From positions 1-43,804 of the forward strand of contig JAGHUF010000034.1 of the NCBI GenBank assembly GCA_018064935.1: a stretch of DNA of 43,804 bases, in the 5' to 3' direction. The position numbers and the translations under genes are program-made. How positions within the stretch are numbered: the stretch's first letter is position 1; each line of letters opens with the position of its first letter. Under the pieces are notes generated by a model, which was not told where the DNA came from, did not search any database, and saw only the letters and a program-made list of their open reading frames with translations. Shown here piece after piece: positions 19,376 to 28,371 of the stretch. Source of the DNA: Candidatus Merdinaster equi (lineage in GTDB: Bacteria; Bacillota; Clostridia; Lachnospirales; Lachnospiraceae).

Positions 19376-20458
19376 GTGTCCAGAGTTTATAACTTTTCAG
19401 CAGGCCCCGCAGTTTTGCCTGAAGAAGTATTAAAAGAAGCTGCAGAAGAGATGTTTGATTACCAGGGTAGTGGTCAGTCTGTAATGGAAATGAGCCACAG
19501 ATCCAAGGTATATGACAAGATTATTAAGGATGCTGAAGCAGATCTTCGTGAACTCATGAACATTCCTGATAATTATAAAGTATTATTCCTTCAGGGCGGT
19601 GCTTCACAGTTCTTCGCAGAAGTTCCTATGAATATGATGAAGAATAAGAAGGCTGGTTATATCGTTACCGGTCAGTGGGCAAAGAAGGCTTACCAGGAAG
19701 CAAAGATTTATGGTGAGGCTGTAGAGCTTGCTTCATCAGCAGATAAGACATTCTCTTATATTCCTGATTGTTCAGATCTTCCTATCACTGATGATATGGA
19801 TTATGTATACATCTGTGAGAATAATACAATTTATGGAACAAAGTATAAGACCCTTCCAAATACAAAGGGTAAGGTTCTTGTATCAGACGTTTCATCTTGC
19901 TTCTTATCTGAGCCAGTAGATGTTACCAAGTATGGTGTAATCTATGGTGGCGTTCAGAAGAATGTTGGACCTGCTGGTTGTGTAATTGCTATTATCCGTG
20001 AGGATCTTATTCCTGAAGAGTGTCTTCCTGGTACTCCAACCATGCTTAAGTGGAAGACTCAGGCTGATAATGATTCACTCTACAATACACCTCCATGCTA
20101 TACAATTTATATCTGTGGCAAGGTATTCAAGTGGCTTAAGAAGATGGGCGGACTTGAGAAGATGAAAGAGTTGAATGAGAAGAAGGCTAAGGTATTATAT
20201 GATTTCCTTGATTCTTCTAAGATGTTCAAGGGAACTGTAGTTAAGGAAGACAGATCACTTATGAACGTTCCTTTTGTTACAGGAAACGAAGAACTTGATG
20301 CTAAGTTTGTTAAGGAAGCAACAGCTGCCGGATTTGTTAATCTTAAGGGACACAGATCAGTTGGTGGTATGAGAGCATCTATCTATAATGCTATGCCAAT
20401 TGAAGGTGTTGAGAAGCTTGTTGAATTCATGAAGAAGTTCGAAGAGGAGAATGCATAA
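19376..20458 (+). CDS. serC: Phosphoserine aminotransferase
   Basis: PLP enzyme making 3-phosphoserine from 3-phosphohydroxypyruvate in serine synthesis. The family start RVYNFSAGPAVLP, the EMSHRSK segment and the PLP lysine in YGGVQKNVGPAG are all present. An in-frame ATG exists at 19343, but AAGGAGGAGA (19361-19370) directly before GTG 19376 and the normal length (360 residues, against about 362 in E. coli) show the true start is GTG 19376. The stop abuts the serA ATG. Codon use is biased toward GGT, CTT and AAG, suggesting strong expression. Confidence 0.96.
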   Translation: MSRVYNFSAGPAVLPEEVLKEAAEEMFDYQGSGQSVMEMSHRSKVYDKIIKDAEADLRELMNIPDNYKVLFLQGGASQFFAEVPMNMMKNKKAGYIVTGQWAKKAYQEAKIYGEAVELASSADKTFSYIPDCSDLPITDDMDYVYICENNTIYGTKYKTLPNTKGKVLVSDVSSCFLSEPVDVTKYGVIYGGVQKNVGPAGCVIAIIREDLIPEECLPGTPTMLKWKTQADNDSLYNTPPCYTIYICGKVFKWLKKMGGLEKMKELNEKKAKVLYDFLDSSKMFKGTVVKEDRSLMNVPFVTGNEELDAKFVKEATAAGFVNLKGHRSVGGMRASIYNAMPIEGVEKLVEFMKKFEEENA

Positions 20459-21622
20459 ATGTATAAGTATCATTGCCTTAATCCGATTGCACAGGTCGGT
20501 CTTGTAAATTTTACTAATCAGTATGAGAAAACAGAGAATGTAGCTGAGGCAGAGGGTATCCTTGTTCGTTCTGCAGTTATGCATGATATGGAACTTTCAG
20601 ATAAGCTTCTTTGCGTAGCAAGAGCTGGTGCTGGAGTTAATAATATTCCTCTTGATAAGTGTGCTGAAAAAGGAATTGTTGTATTTAATACTCCTGGAGC
20701 TAATGCTAACGGAGTTAAAGAGCTTGTACTTGCTGGTATGTTCCTCGCATCAAGAGATGTAGTTGGTGGTATTGAGTGGGTACAGTCAGCTAAAGAAGAT
20801 GCTGATATTGCTAAGACAGCAGAAAAAGAGAAGAAGCGTTTTGCTGGAACCGAGCTTGAGGGTAAGAAGCTTGGTATCATCGGACTTGGAGCTATCGGTG
20901 TTAAGGTTGCCAATGCAGCTAAACATCTTGGAATGGAAGTATATGGATATGATCCATATCTGTCAGTAGATGCAGCTTGGAATCTTTCAAGAGATGTTAA
21001 GCACATTAAGAATGTTGAAGACATCTATGCTACATGTGATTTCATTACTATTCATGTGCCACTTCTTGACTCTACACGCAAGATGATTAATGAAGAGGCA
21101 ATTTCTAAGATGAAGGATGGAGTTGTTCTCCTTAACTTTGCTCGTGACCTGCTTGTAGATGAAGAGGCTGTTCTTAAGGGAATTGAGACTGGTAAGATTC
21201 GCAAGTATGTATCAGATTTCCCTAACCCTACAGTTGTTGGTCGTGCAGGATGTATTGTTACTCCTCATATTGGCGCTTCTACAGAGGAGTCTGAAGATAA
21301 CTGTGCTAAGATGGCAGTTAAGGAAATGATGGATTACCTTGAGAATGGTAACATCAAGAATTCTGTTAACTATCCAGCTCTTGATATGGGAGTATGCACC
21401 AAGGAAGGACGTATTGGTATTTTCCATAAGAATATTGCCAATATGATTACACAGTTCACTGCTTGCATCGGTGAGGCTGGAATCAATATCTCAGATATGA
21501 TGAATAAATCTCGTGGTGAGGTTGCATATACTGTTCTTGATATTGAGTCTAAGGCAACTGATGATATTGTTGCTAAGCTTAATGCAATTGACGGTGTATT
21601 CCGTGTGAGAGTAGTAAAGTAA
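20459..21622 (+). CDS. serA: D-3-phosphoglycerate dehydrogenase
   Basis: Oxidises 3-phosphoglycerate to 3-phosphohydroxypyruvate, the first step of serine synthesis. The 387-residue protein has the NAD-binding GLGAIGVKVANAAKHLG, the catalytic-region TPHIGASTEES and a C-terminal ACT domain from about residue 318 (FHKNIANMITQFTACIGEAGINI) that probably senses serine. It lacks the extra domain of long SerA forms. It starts immediately after the serC stop and ends before a strong terminator. No phosphoserine phosphatase (serB) gene lies nearby. Confidence 0.95.
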   Translation: MYKYHCLNPIAQVGLVNFTNQYEKTENVAEAEGILVRSAVMHDMELSDKLLCVARAGAGVNNIPLDKCAEKGIVVFNTPGANANGVKELVLAGMFLASRDVVGGIEWVQSAKEDADIAKTAEKEKKRFAGTELEGKKLGIIGLGAIGVKVANAAKHLGMEVYGYDPYLSVDAAWNLSRDVKHIKNVEDIYATCDFITIHVPLLDSTRKMINEEAISKMKDGVVLLNFARDLLVDEEAVLKGIETGKIRKYVSDFPNPTVVGRAGCIVTPHIGASTEESEDNCAKMAVKEMMDYLENGNIKNSVNYPALDMGVCTKEGRIGIFHKNIANMITQFTACIGEAGINISDMMNKSRGEVAYTVLDIESKATDDIVAKLNAIDGVFRVRVVK

Positions 21623-21651
21623 TTAATTAACAAAATAATTGGTTGTTTAGG

Positions 21652-21682
21652 CCCCTGTTCTGATTGAACAGGGGTTTTTTTA
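21652..21682 (+). terminator. Strong Rho-independent terminator after serA
   Basis: CCCCTGTTC (21652-21660), loop TGATT, GAACAGGGG (21666-21674), then seven T. A perfect 9-bp GC-rich stem. Confidence 0.95.
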
Positions 21683-21767
21683 TCTGATTTGTCATATGAA
21701 TTATATTTTGACTCATAAAACATTGTTTCTGGCTACTTTATGTACATTAAAATATAGATTGTGGTTT

Positions 21768-21796
21768 TTGCTTAAAAATAGTAAAATTAATACTAT
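21768..21796 (+). promoter_or_regulatory. Probable promoter of the small-protein/DUF1015 unit
   Basis: TTGCTT (21768-21773), 17-bp spacer, TACTAT (21791-21796). The transcript would begin near 21803, only a few bases before the GGAGG ribosome site at 21807-21811. The -35 is weak. Confidence 0.5.
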
Positions 21797-21819
21797 ATAT
21801 ATGTTTGGAGGCTTTGGTT

Positions 21820-22086
21820 ATGAACAAAGAGGATTTTGAATTCCTTGATAGGATTAATACATATGCAAATAGCGTATTACATGATATTGACCCTCAAAAG
21901 ACTAAAGTGGGGGCACAACTTGAAAAACTACGTCCAGTTATGCAGGAGATTGCAATGGAAAAAGGTATGGACGTTACAGATGTTTTTATTAAGTACATGG
22001 ATTTAGCAAGTGAAGCTTCTGTTGAAGTAGAGCGTAAATTCCAAAATACAGTTGGAAACATGAATAAGTACGGTGATATTGAATAA
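21820..22086 (+). CDS. Small helical hypothetical protein
   Basis: An 88-residue, largely helical, charged cytoplasmic protein with no signal peptide or TM segment. It begins MNKEDFEFLDRINTYANSV and contains LRPVMQEIAMEKGMDVTDVF. The frame is open from TTG 21805, but GGAGG at 21807-21811 lies 8 bases before ATG 21820, which sets the start. I do not recognise a family. It lies between the serCA terminator and the DUF1015 gene, probably in one transcript with DUF1015, so a role connected with that protein or with serine metabolism is possible but unproven. Confidence 0.7.
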   Translation: MNKEDFEFLDRINTYANSVLHDIDPQKTKVGAQLEKLRPVMQEIAMEKGMDVTDVFIKYMDLASEASVEVERKFQNTVGNMNKYGDIE

Positions 22087-22127
22087 TATCATATCTGAAA
22101 TAATGTATTAACTATAAGGAGAATTAT

Positions 22128-23366
22128 ATGTCAGACATTAGACCATTTAGAGCAATTCGCCCTGCTAAGGGATATGAGGACAGAATTGCAGCACTTCCAT
22201 ATGATGTTTATTCATCAGCTGAAGCGAGAGAGGTTGTTAAGGGTAAACCAGATTCATTTCTGAATATTGACAGACCTGAGACAGCATTTCCTGTTGAGCA
22301 GGATATGTATGCACCTGAGGTGTATGCTCATGCCAAGAAAACCCTTGATTCAATGATTGCAGACGGCCGATTTGTACAGGATGAAAAGCCATACTATTAT
22401 TTGTACAGCCTTACAATGGATGGAAGAAAACAGACTGGATTTGTTGCAGCTGCATCTATCTGGGATTATAAGAACGGTATAATCAAGAAGCATGAAAATA
22501 CCAGAGCTGACAAAGAAGAAGATCGCATTCGTCATGTGGATACATGTGATGCTCAGACAGGCCCTATTTTTCTTGCGTACAGAGATGAGGACGTATTGTC
22601 TGGAATTATGAATAAATATCTGACTAATATCAAACCGGATTATGATTTCGTATCTGAAGACGGGATAGGACATACCGGCTGGATTATCAGTGATGACGAG
22701 GATATAACTAAGATTTCCAAGTCATTTTCTGAAATGAATGAAATCTATATTGCTGATGGTCATCACAGATGTGCGTCAGCCTGCAAGGTTGGATTAAAGA
22801 GAGCGCAGGAGAACCCTAATCATACAGGAAATGAAGAATATAATCATTTTCTGTGCGTTCTGTTCCCAGAAAACCAGCTTAAGATTATGGATTACAACAG
22901 GGTTGTTAAGGATCTAAATGGTCTTTCTTCAGATGAGTATCTTAAGAAGATTTCGGAGAAGTTTTCAGTAAAAGAAGAGGCATGTCAGGTTAAACCAGCA
23001 AAGCAGAATGAATTCGGAATGAATCTTCAGGGTAAGTGGTATAAACTGGAGTATCTTGGAGATAAGACAGGAGATCCTGTAAAGGATTTGGATGTTTCTA
23101 TTTTGCAGGACAATCTACTAGGACCAATTCTTGGTATAGGAGATCCCAAGACTGACAAGAGAATAGATTTTGTTGGTGGAATTCGTGGATTATCAGAGCT
23201 TGATAGAAGAGTTAAGGAAGGATGCGCAGTAGCATTTTCTATGTATCCGACTTCAATTACAGAGCTGTTCGATGTGGCTGATGCTGGACTATTAATGCCA
23301 CCTAAGTCAACATGGTTTGAACCTAAGCTAAGAAGTGGATTGTATATTCACCATTTGAGCAGATAA
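22128..23366 (+). CDS. DUF1015 family protein with DGHHR motif
   Basis: A 412-residue DUF1015 protein. The N-terminus follows the family pattern: RPFRAIRPAKGYEDRIAALP, then YDVYSSAEAREVV, then FLNIDRPE. In the middle is IADGHHRCASA (Asp210 to Arg214). Motifs of the DGHHR kind also occur in the ParB/sulfiredoxin fold, which includes free serine kinases, so a phosphotransfer role in serine metabolism is conceivable. In my experience DUF1015 genes commonly sit beside serA/serC in clostridia, as here. No membrane segment. AAGGAGAA precedes the ATG. The biochemical function is not established; the family call is secure, the role is inference. Confidence 0.85.
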   Translation: MSDIRPFRAIRPAKGYEDRIAALPYDVYSSAEAREVVKGKPDSFLNIDRPETAFPVEQDMYAPEVYAHAKKTLDSMIADGRFVQDEKPYYYLYSLTMDGRKQTGFVAAASIWDYKNGIIKKHENTRADKEEDRIRHVDTCDAQTGPIFLAYRDEDVLSGIMNKYLTNIKPDYDFVSEDGIGHTGWIISDDEDITKISKSFSEMNEIYIADGHHRCASACKVGLKRAQENPNHTGNEEYNHFLCVLFPENQLKIMDYNRVVKDLNGLSSDEYLKKISEKFSVKEEACQVKPAKQNEFGMNLQGKWYKLEYLGDKTGDPVKDLDVSILQDNLLGPILGIGDPKTDKRIDFVGGIRGLSELDRRVKEGCAVAFSMYPTSITELFDVADAGLLMPPKSTWFEPKLRSGLYIHHLSR

Positions 23367-23392
23367 ACTTATTTAATGGGGGCAAGGCAAAT

Positions 23393-25642
23393 ATGGATAA
23401 AAAATTATATAAACTTATGGATTGGGCAGCAATTGAAGGAATTGTATATGCAGATGATCCACATGCTGATGCGATTCTCGGATGCCATGAAATCAAGGGG
23501 AACCAGTCCTTGGTACAATGCTTTTTTCCTAGGGCAAGTAAGATTACATTGTGTTATAAAGATGGAAAAAACACTAAAACAGTAGCCATGCAGCTCGCTG
23601 ATGAGGAGGGCTTTTTTGCAGCATTAGTTCCCGGTAAGATTGGTAAGGACTACTCATATAAAGTGACATATGAGAATGATAAGAATGAATATGAATTCTT
23701 GGATCCATATGCTTTCAAGGCACCTGAATCTGAAGAAGTAATGAAGAAATTCCTGGCTGGTTCGTTGTATAATGCGCAGGATTATTTTGGCGCTCACAAG
23801 ACAGTTGTCGACGGAACAAGTGGAATTCTTTTCAGAGTGTATGCACCGATGGCTGATTGTGTTTCTCTTATCGGTGATTTTGACAGATATGATAGCAGAA
23901 GCCTTCCGATGATTAAAAATGATGAAACGGGAGTATTCAGCCTGTTTATTCCAACTCTCAAGGAGAAAGAAAAAGCAGAGTATATGTACGAAATTCGTAC
24001 ATCGAAAGGAAAAGTTGTTAGAAAACTTGATCCTTATGCAGCGACCCATGTTAGAAAGGATGGCCTTCATGAGTCTGCGCTTCTTAAAAATGTTAAGAAA
24101 TATGCGCCAGTTAAAACAGTTGAAGCAGAACCATTCCTTCTGTATACCTTTGACTCTGTATCTGAGATACCAGATGATTACGAACAGAAAGCAAAGGATA
24201 TTAAGGAACTTGGATTTACACATGTCAGTGTAGGAAATCTTCTTTCTGAAAGAATGTCCCATGATGTGCATGTTGCCAAGACATTTTTTGATAATCCAGC
24301 ATCTACAAAAGTTAAGAAATTCATTGATGCACTTCATAAGGTAGGGCTTAAGGTTATTGGCGTTCTGGCGCTGTCTTGTTTTGATCTGGATTCAGAGTCT
24401 CTCACAGCATTTGACGGAAGCTGTATATACGAGCATTTGGATGAGAGACAGGGCAAGCATTATAAATATCTCGCAGGATTATTCAACTATGACAGAGGTG
24501 AGGTTAAGTCATTCCTTTTATCTGCTGCACTCAGATATGTAAATTGTTTTGAACTTGATGGTATAAGACTAGCAGATACATCATTTATGTTGTATTTAGA
24601 TTACGCTAAGGATGCTGGAATGTGGATTCCTAACATCTATGGTGGCAATGAGAACCTTAGTGCAATTGCCTTTATTAAAGAGCTTAATAGGATGCTCAAA
24701 AAAGAGTATCCTGGACTTCTGCTAATGACTGATGAATTCAGTGGATGGCAGAATATGACTAAGAGTCAGGATGATGACGGATTTGGATTTGACTTAAAGT
24801 GGAATCATGCTTATACAAGCGAGTTGTATAAATATTTATCACTCAATCCAATTAACAGAAGTGCTCATCATCATGAACTTACGATGTCTTATTTATATCA
24901 GCAGATTGAGAAATTTGTTCTTGCGATAACGCAGGATGCACTTACCAAATGTTCTACTGGTGAAGACCAGTTGTTTAATTCAGAATATGCTGATACTAAT
25001 AAGCTTATCTATGCGTATACTATGTTCCACCCAGGGAAAAAGGCATTTAAGAACAGCTTTGTTTCATCGCTTGACAGTAATTTTGTAAAAGCAACTAATT
25101 CTATGTATTTGGAATGCGCTGCGCTTAATCAGCTTGACTCACAGCCCGAAGGATTTGAGTGGATTAATGAGATATCTGCAAATGAATGTGTCCTAACTTA
25201 TACAAGAAAGAGCGTCAATCCAGAAGAGACACTGCTTGTTGTTGTAAATATGGCAGGATGCGGTTGGGAAAATTATAAAATTGGCGTTCCGATGGATGGA
25301 AAATATAAGACGGTATACGTGTCTGAGAATGCTAAATTCGGAGGACTCGTAAATATGAAACAGACACTTGTCAAATGTAAGAAGGATGAGTGCGATATGA
25401 GAGATTATTCAATCCGCATTAAGATTCCGGCTCTGTCTGTTTCTGTTTATTCTTTTGTGCCATATACTCCTGAGGAACTTGAGGCAATTAGGGCAAAAGA
25501 GGAAGAAAAGAGACTAAAAGAAGAAGAGGCTAGAAAAAAGAAAGAGCTTCTCAAAAAGAAAAAAGACAAGATTAAAAAGACAATGAAAGAAAAGCTTGCC
25601 AGAGAAATAGCAAAGGCAGAGGAAGAGATTTATAGATCATGA
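23393..25642 (+). CDS. Glycogen branching enzyme-like protein with altered catalytic residues
   Basis: The 749-residue chain follows GlgB order: N1 domain (FPRASKITLCYKDG), CBM48 (FRVYAPMADCVSLIGDFDRY), a GH13_9 barrel with GSCIYEHLDERQGKH and FNYDRGEVKSFLLSAAL, and a C-terminal beta domain. The catalytic triad is changed: region II reads DGIRLADTSFMLY instead of DALRVDAVASMIY, so the nucleophile is Ala394; the acid/base position is Asp447 (TDEF for AEES); region IV is ITQDAL for SHDEV, keeping Asp515 but losing the His. The 53 and 68 residue spacings match E. coli Asp405/Glu458/Asp526. Region I is also lost. A highly charged Lys/Glu tail, probably a coiled coil, fills about residues 695-749. 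The stop overlaps the mscS start by four bases. Confidence 0.88.
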   Translation: MDKKLYKLMDWAAIEGIVYADDPHADAILGCHEIKGNQSLVQCFFPRASKITLCYKDGKNTKTVAMQLADEEGFFAALVPGKIGKDYSYKVTYENDKNEYEFLDPYAFKAPESEEVMKKFLAGSLYNAQDYFGAHKTVVDGTSGILFRVYAPMADCVSLIGDFDRYDSRSLPMIKNDETGVFSLFIPTLKEKEKAEYMYEIRTSKGKVVRKLDPYAATHVRKDGLHESALLKNVKKYAPVKTVEAEPFLLYTFDSVSEIPDDYEQKAKDIKELGFTHVSVGNLLSERMSHDVHVAKTFFDNPASTKVKKFIDALHKVGLKVIGVLALSCFDLDSESLTAFDGSCIYEHLDERQGKHYKYLAGLFNYDRGEVKSFLLSAALRYVNCFELDGIRLADTSFMLYLDYAKDAGMWIPNIYGGNENLSAIAFIKELNRMLKKEYPGLLLMTDEFSGWQNMTKSQDDDGFGFDLKWNHAYTSELYKYLSLNPINRSAHHHELTMSYLYQQIEKFVLAITQDALTKCSTGEDQLFNSEYADTNKLIYAYTMFHPGKKAFKNSFVSSLDSNFVKATNSMYLECAALNQLDSQPEGFEWINEISANECVLTYTRKSVNPEETLLVVVNMAGCGWENYKIGVPMDGKYKTVYVSENAKFGGLVNMKQTLVKCKKDECDMRDYSIRIKIPALSVSVYSFVPYTPEELEAIRAKEEEKRLKEEEARKKKELLKKKKDKIKKTMKEKLAREIAKAEEEIYRS

Positions 25643-26556
25643 GATATATGAGCATTGTTTTGGATGCGTCAGCTCAGCAGGCTGCACCAGCAGGTATTGA
25701 TATTAATCAGGATGTACTTGAAAATATAATCCCTGTCGATGTTAATGCATTTCAAAAATGGCTGATGGATTTGCCCGCAACGCTACTAAATTTTGGGATA
25801 AAAGTACTAATTGCTATATTAATTCTCATAGTGGCAAAATTTGTCATCAAAGGAATTGTTAAGGTGATGGATAAGTCTTTGACCAAGATTAATGCAGATG
25901 TTGGTTTGGTCAAATTCCTCAATAAAACAATTAGGATTATTCTATACATTCTTGTTATCGTAGGAATTGCAGCATATTTTGGAGTTGGCGTTGCAAGTTT
26001 TGTGGCACTGCTAGGAACTGCAGGTGTTGCAATTGGACTTTCTCTTAAGGATAATCTGTCGAATATAGCGGCAGGTGTGATTATTCTGCTGACAAGACCG
26101 TTTCGAGTGGGTGATTATATCAAGGTGATTGGTAAGGATTGCGAGGGAACAGTAGAAGATATTTCACTGTTCTACACGACACTCATGATGGCAGATGGTA
26201 ATTCAGTGATAATACCTAACGGTCAGATTACTAATAACAGTACACTGAATTTGTCTAAGAATCCAACAAGAAGAGTAGATTTGGTGGTTGGTATTTCATA
26301 TAACAGTGATCTGAAAAAAGCCAAAAAAGTCATTGGCGATGTGATAACAGCTGATGAAGCATACTTGAGCGATAAAGCACTAGATATTTTTGTAGATGAC
26401 CTTTCAGATAGCAGTGTAAATATAGGTATTCATTTTTTTGTGAATAATGCTAATTATTGGTCAGCAAAATGGAGAGTTCTAGAAAGTATAAAACTTGCAT
26501 TGGATGAGAATGGAATATCAATTCCATATCCGCAGATGGATGTGCATATGTCGTAA
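25639..26556 (+). CDS. Small-conductance mechanosensitive channel (MscS family)
   Basis: A 305-residue MscS-type channel that opens under membrane tension to release solutes. Three hydrophobic segments (about residues 48-72, 92-112 and 115-135) lead to the pore helix with GTAGVAIGLSLKDNLSN, then the beta domain with RPFRVGDYIKV, GTVEDISLFYT and DGNSVIIPNGQITN, then the alpha/beta vestibule. The N-terminal extension is Ala/Gln-rich. The start ATG overlaps the stop of the GlgB-like gene (ATGA), so translation is coupled. A hairpin region and a strong terminator follow. Confidence 0.93.
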   Translation: MRYMSIVLDASAQQAAPAGIDINQDVLENIIPVDVNAFQKWLMDLPATLLNFGIKVLIAILILIVAKFVIKGIVKVMDKSLTKINADVGLVKFLNKTIRIILYILVIVGIAAYFGVGVASFVALLGTAGVAIGLSLKDNLSNIAAGVIILLTRPFRVGDYIKVIGKDCEGTVEDISLFYTTLMMADGNSVIIPNGQITNNSTLNLSKNPTRRVDLVVGISYNSDLKKAKKVIGDVITADEAYLSDKALDIFVDDLSDSSVNIGIHFFVNNANYWSAKWRVLESIKLALDENGISIPYPQMDVHMS

Positions 26557-26631
26557 ATTATGTAAGTATAATATGCAAGAAGAAGTCGGCAATATTAGCT
26601 TCTTTGCAATATTTTTAGTTTTTCTGGTAAT

Positions 26632-26664
26632 AAAAAACCGTAGCAGTATATGCTACGGTTTTTT
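26632..26664. terminator. Bidirectional terminator between mscS and tRNA-Thr
   Basis: AAAAAACCGTAGCA (26632-26645), loop GTATA, TGCTACGGTTTTTT (26651-26664). The A and T runs on both sides let it serve mscS on the plus strand and tRNA-Thr on the minus strand. A weaker hairpin lies just upstream (about 26574-26610). Confidence 0.92.
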
Positions 26665-26700
26665 ACGAATGAGTATTTTTTGGAATACAATACATTCTCA

Positions 26701-26773
26701 AGCTCCCGGCCGGATTCGAACCGGCGACCCACGCATTACGAATGCGTTGCTCTACCAGCTGAGCCACGGAAGC
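26701..26773 (-). tRNA. tRNA-Thr (anticodon CGT)
   Basis: On the minus strand the sequence folds as a full cloverleaf: acceptor GCTTCCG/CGGGAGC (one T-G pair), D stem GCTC/GAGC with loop AGCTGGTA, anticodon stem ACGCA/TGCGT around TTCGTAA, variable loop GGGTC, T stem GCCGG/CCGGC around TTCGAAT, discriminator T. The anticodon CGT (plus-strand 26738-26740) reads ACG threonine codons. CCA is not encoded and must be added after transcription. A promoter and a terminator flank it, so it is a single-gene unit. Confidence 0.96.
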
Positions 26774-26782
26774 AACAGTGCT

Positions 26783-26811
26783 ATTATATAAGTATTTTAT
26801 GCTTTTGACAA
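26783..26811 (-). promoter_or_regulatory. Promoter of tRNA-Thr
   Basis: On the minus strand: TTGTCA (26811-26806), a 17-bp spacer, TATAAT (26788-26783). The transcript would start about 3 bases before the mature tRNA 5' end. Confidence 0.85.
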
Positions 26812-26897
26812 GTTGTAGCAGGTTTGTTTTTTTGCATATATTGTGTTAAGATACAATTTAGATTTAATTTAAGTATAGACTCTTTTGGAGGATAAAT

Positions 26898-28289
26898 ATG
26901 GCACAGCTATGGGGAGGAAGATTTACTAAGAAAACCGATGATTTGGTATATCGGTTTAATGCTTCCATTTCATTTGATCAAAGATTTCTAAAAGAAGATA
27001 TAGAGGGCTCTAAGGCTCATGTTCAGATGCTTGCTAAGCAGGGGATTATTACACAGCCTGAGAGAGAACAGATAGTAAAAGGTCTTGAGGAAATATATAA
27101 AGATACAGTTGAGGGCAGACTTGAAATTACTGAAGAATATGAGGATGTGCATTCATTTGTAGAAGCTAATCTCATTGACAGAATTGGTGATGCAGGCAAG
27201 AAGCTTCACACAGGAAGAAGCCGCAATGATCAGGTTGCTCTTGATATGAGACTTTATACGAGAAGTATTGTTAAGGATACGGATTCTGAATTAAAGGAAT
27301 TGTTAAGTGCTCTTCTCAAGATAATTAGTGAAAATACAGAGACATATATGCCTGGTTTTACACATCTTCAGAAAGCACAGCCTGTCACACTGGCACATCA
27401 TCTGAGTGCATATTTTGAGATGTTCGTACGCGATAGAGGGCGTATGAAGGATATATATGAGAGAATGAATTATTGTCCTTTGGGTGCTGGTGCACTTGCT
27501 GGCACAACATATCCTCTTGATCGCGATTATACAGCTAAGCTGCTGGATTTCTATGGACCAACTCGTAATAGTATGGATTCAGTTTCTGATAGAGACTATC
27601 TTATCGAATATTTGTCAGCAGCTGCGACTATTATGATGCATTTGTCCAGATTTTCTGAGGAGATTATTATCTGGAACAGCAATGAATATGGCTTTGTAGA
27701 ACTTGATGATACATATTCTACTGGTTCATCAATTATGCCACAGAAGAAAAACCCTGATATTGCTGAACTTGTTCGCGGTAAAACGGGAAGAGTTTATGGA
27801 GCGCTGATGAGTCTTCTGACCACCATGAAGGGGATTCCACTTGCATATAATAAAGACATGCAGGAGGATAAGGAAATGGCTTTTGATGCCATGGACACAG
27901 TAAGAGGATGTATTAGGTTATTTACCGGAATGGTTAGTTCAATGAACTTCAATAAGGAACGTATGGCGCGTTCTGCGATGAAGGGATTTACCAATGCTAC
28001 TGATGCGGCTGATTACCTGGTTAATAAGGGAGTTCCTTTTAGAGATGCGCATGGTATTATTGGCAGACTTGTTCTGTACTGTATTGAAAGAGATAAAAGC
28101 ATTGAGGATTTATCATTAGATGAATTAAAGAGTATCTGTGATAAGTTCGAAGATGATATTTACGAGGCAGTATCTCTTAAGACCTGTGTTGAAAACAGGT
28201 TGACAACAGGTGCACCTAGCCCTAAGGTTATGAGGGATGTTATCAGAGTCTATGAAGATTATCTTAATACAGACGCTGGAATGAAATAG
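26898..28289 (+). CDS. argH: Argininosuccinate lyase
   Basis: Final step of arginine synthesis: argininosuccinate to arginine and fumarate. The 463-residue protein starts with the family N-terminus [20 protein letters not shown] and has [17 protein letters not shown] and the fumarase/lyase signature [20 protein letters not shown] precedes ATG 26898. Upstream, TACAAT (26852-26857) is a possible -10 but has no clear -35. No argG is adjacent, unlike many genomes. It is followed at 82 bases by asd, with no visible terminator between them. Confidence 0.97.
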   Translation: MAQLWGGRFTKKTDDLVYRFNASISFDQRFLKEDIEGSKAHVQMLAKQGIITQPEREQIVKGLEEIYKDTVEGRLEITEEYEDVHSFVEANLIDRIGDAGKKLHTGRSRNDQVALDMRLYTRSIVKDTDSELKELLSALLKIISENTETYMPGFTHLQKAQPVTLAHHLSAYFEMFVRDRGRMKDIYERMNYCPLGAGALAGTTYPLDRDYTAKLLDFYGPTRNSMDSVSDRDYLIEYLSAAATIMMHLSRFSEEIIIWNSNEYGFVELDDTYSTGSSIMPQKKNPDIAELVRGKTGRVYGALMSLLTTMKGIPLAYNKDMQEDKEMAFDAMDTVRGCIRLFTGMVSSMNFNKERMARSAMKGFTNATDAADYLVNKGVPFRDAHGIIGRLVLYCIERDKSIEDLSLDELKSICDKFEDDIYEAVSLKTCVENRLTTGAPSPKVMRDVIRVYEDYLNTDAGMK

Positions 28290-28371
28290 TAATCAATGCT
28301 GATGTAGATATTGAAATAGGCAAGGAAATAATAAAACATAAGAAAAGTGAAATAAAAGGAGATTATGAAAA

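Noticed and set aside
20518-21024. 168-residue minus-strand open frame
   Set aside because: It lies wholly inside serA, with no ribosome site or family motif; it arises from the codon bias of the plus-strand gene.
23654-24337. 227-residue minus-strand open frame
   Set aside because: Opposite to the GlgB-like gene; Cys/Phe/Ile-rich nonsense typical of an antisense shadow.
26495-26791. Plus-strand open frame covering the tRNA
   Set aside because: It runs through a terminator and an antisense tRNA gene; the translated RIRTGDPRITN-type stretch is the known artefact of tRNA sequence.
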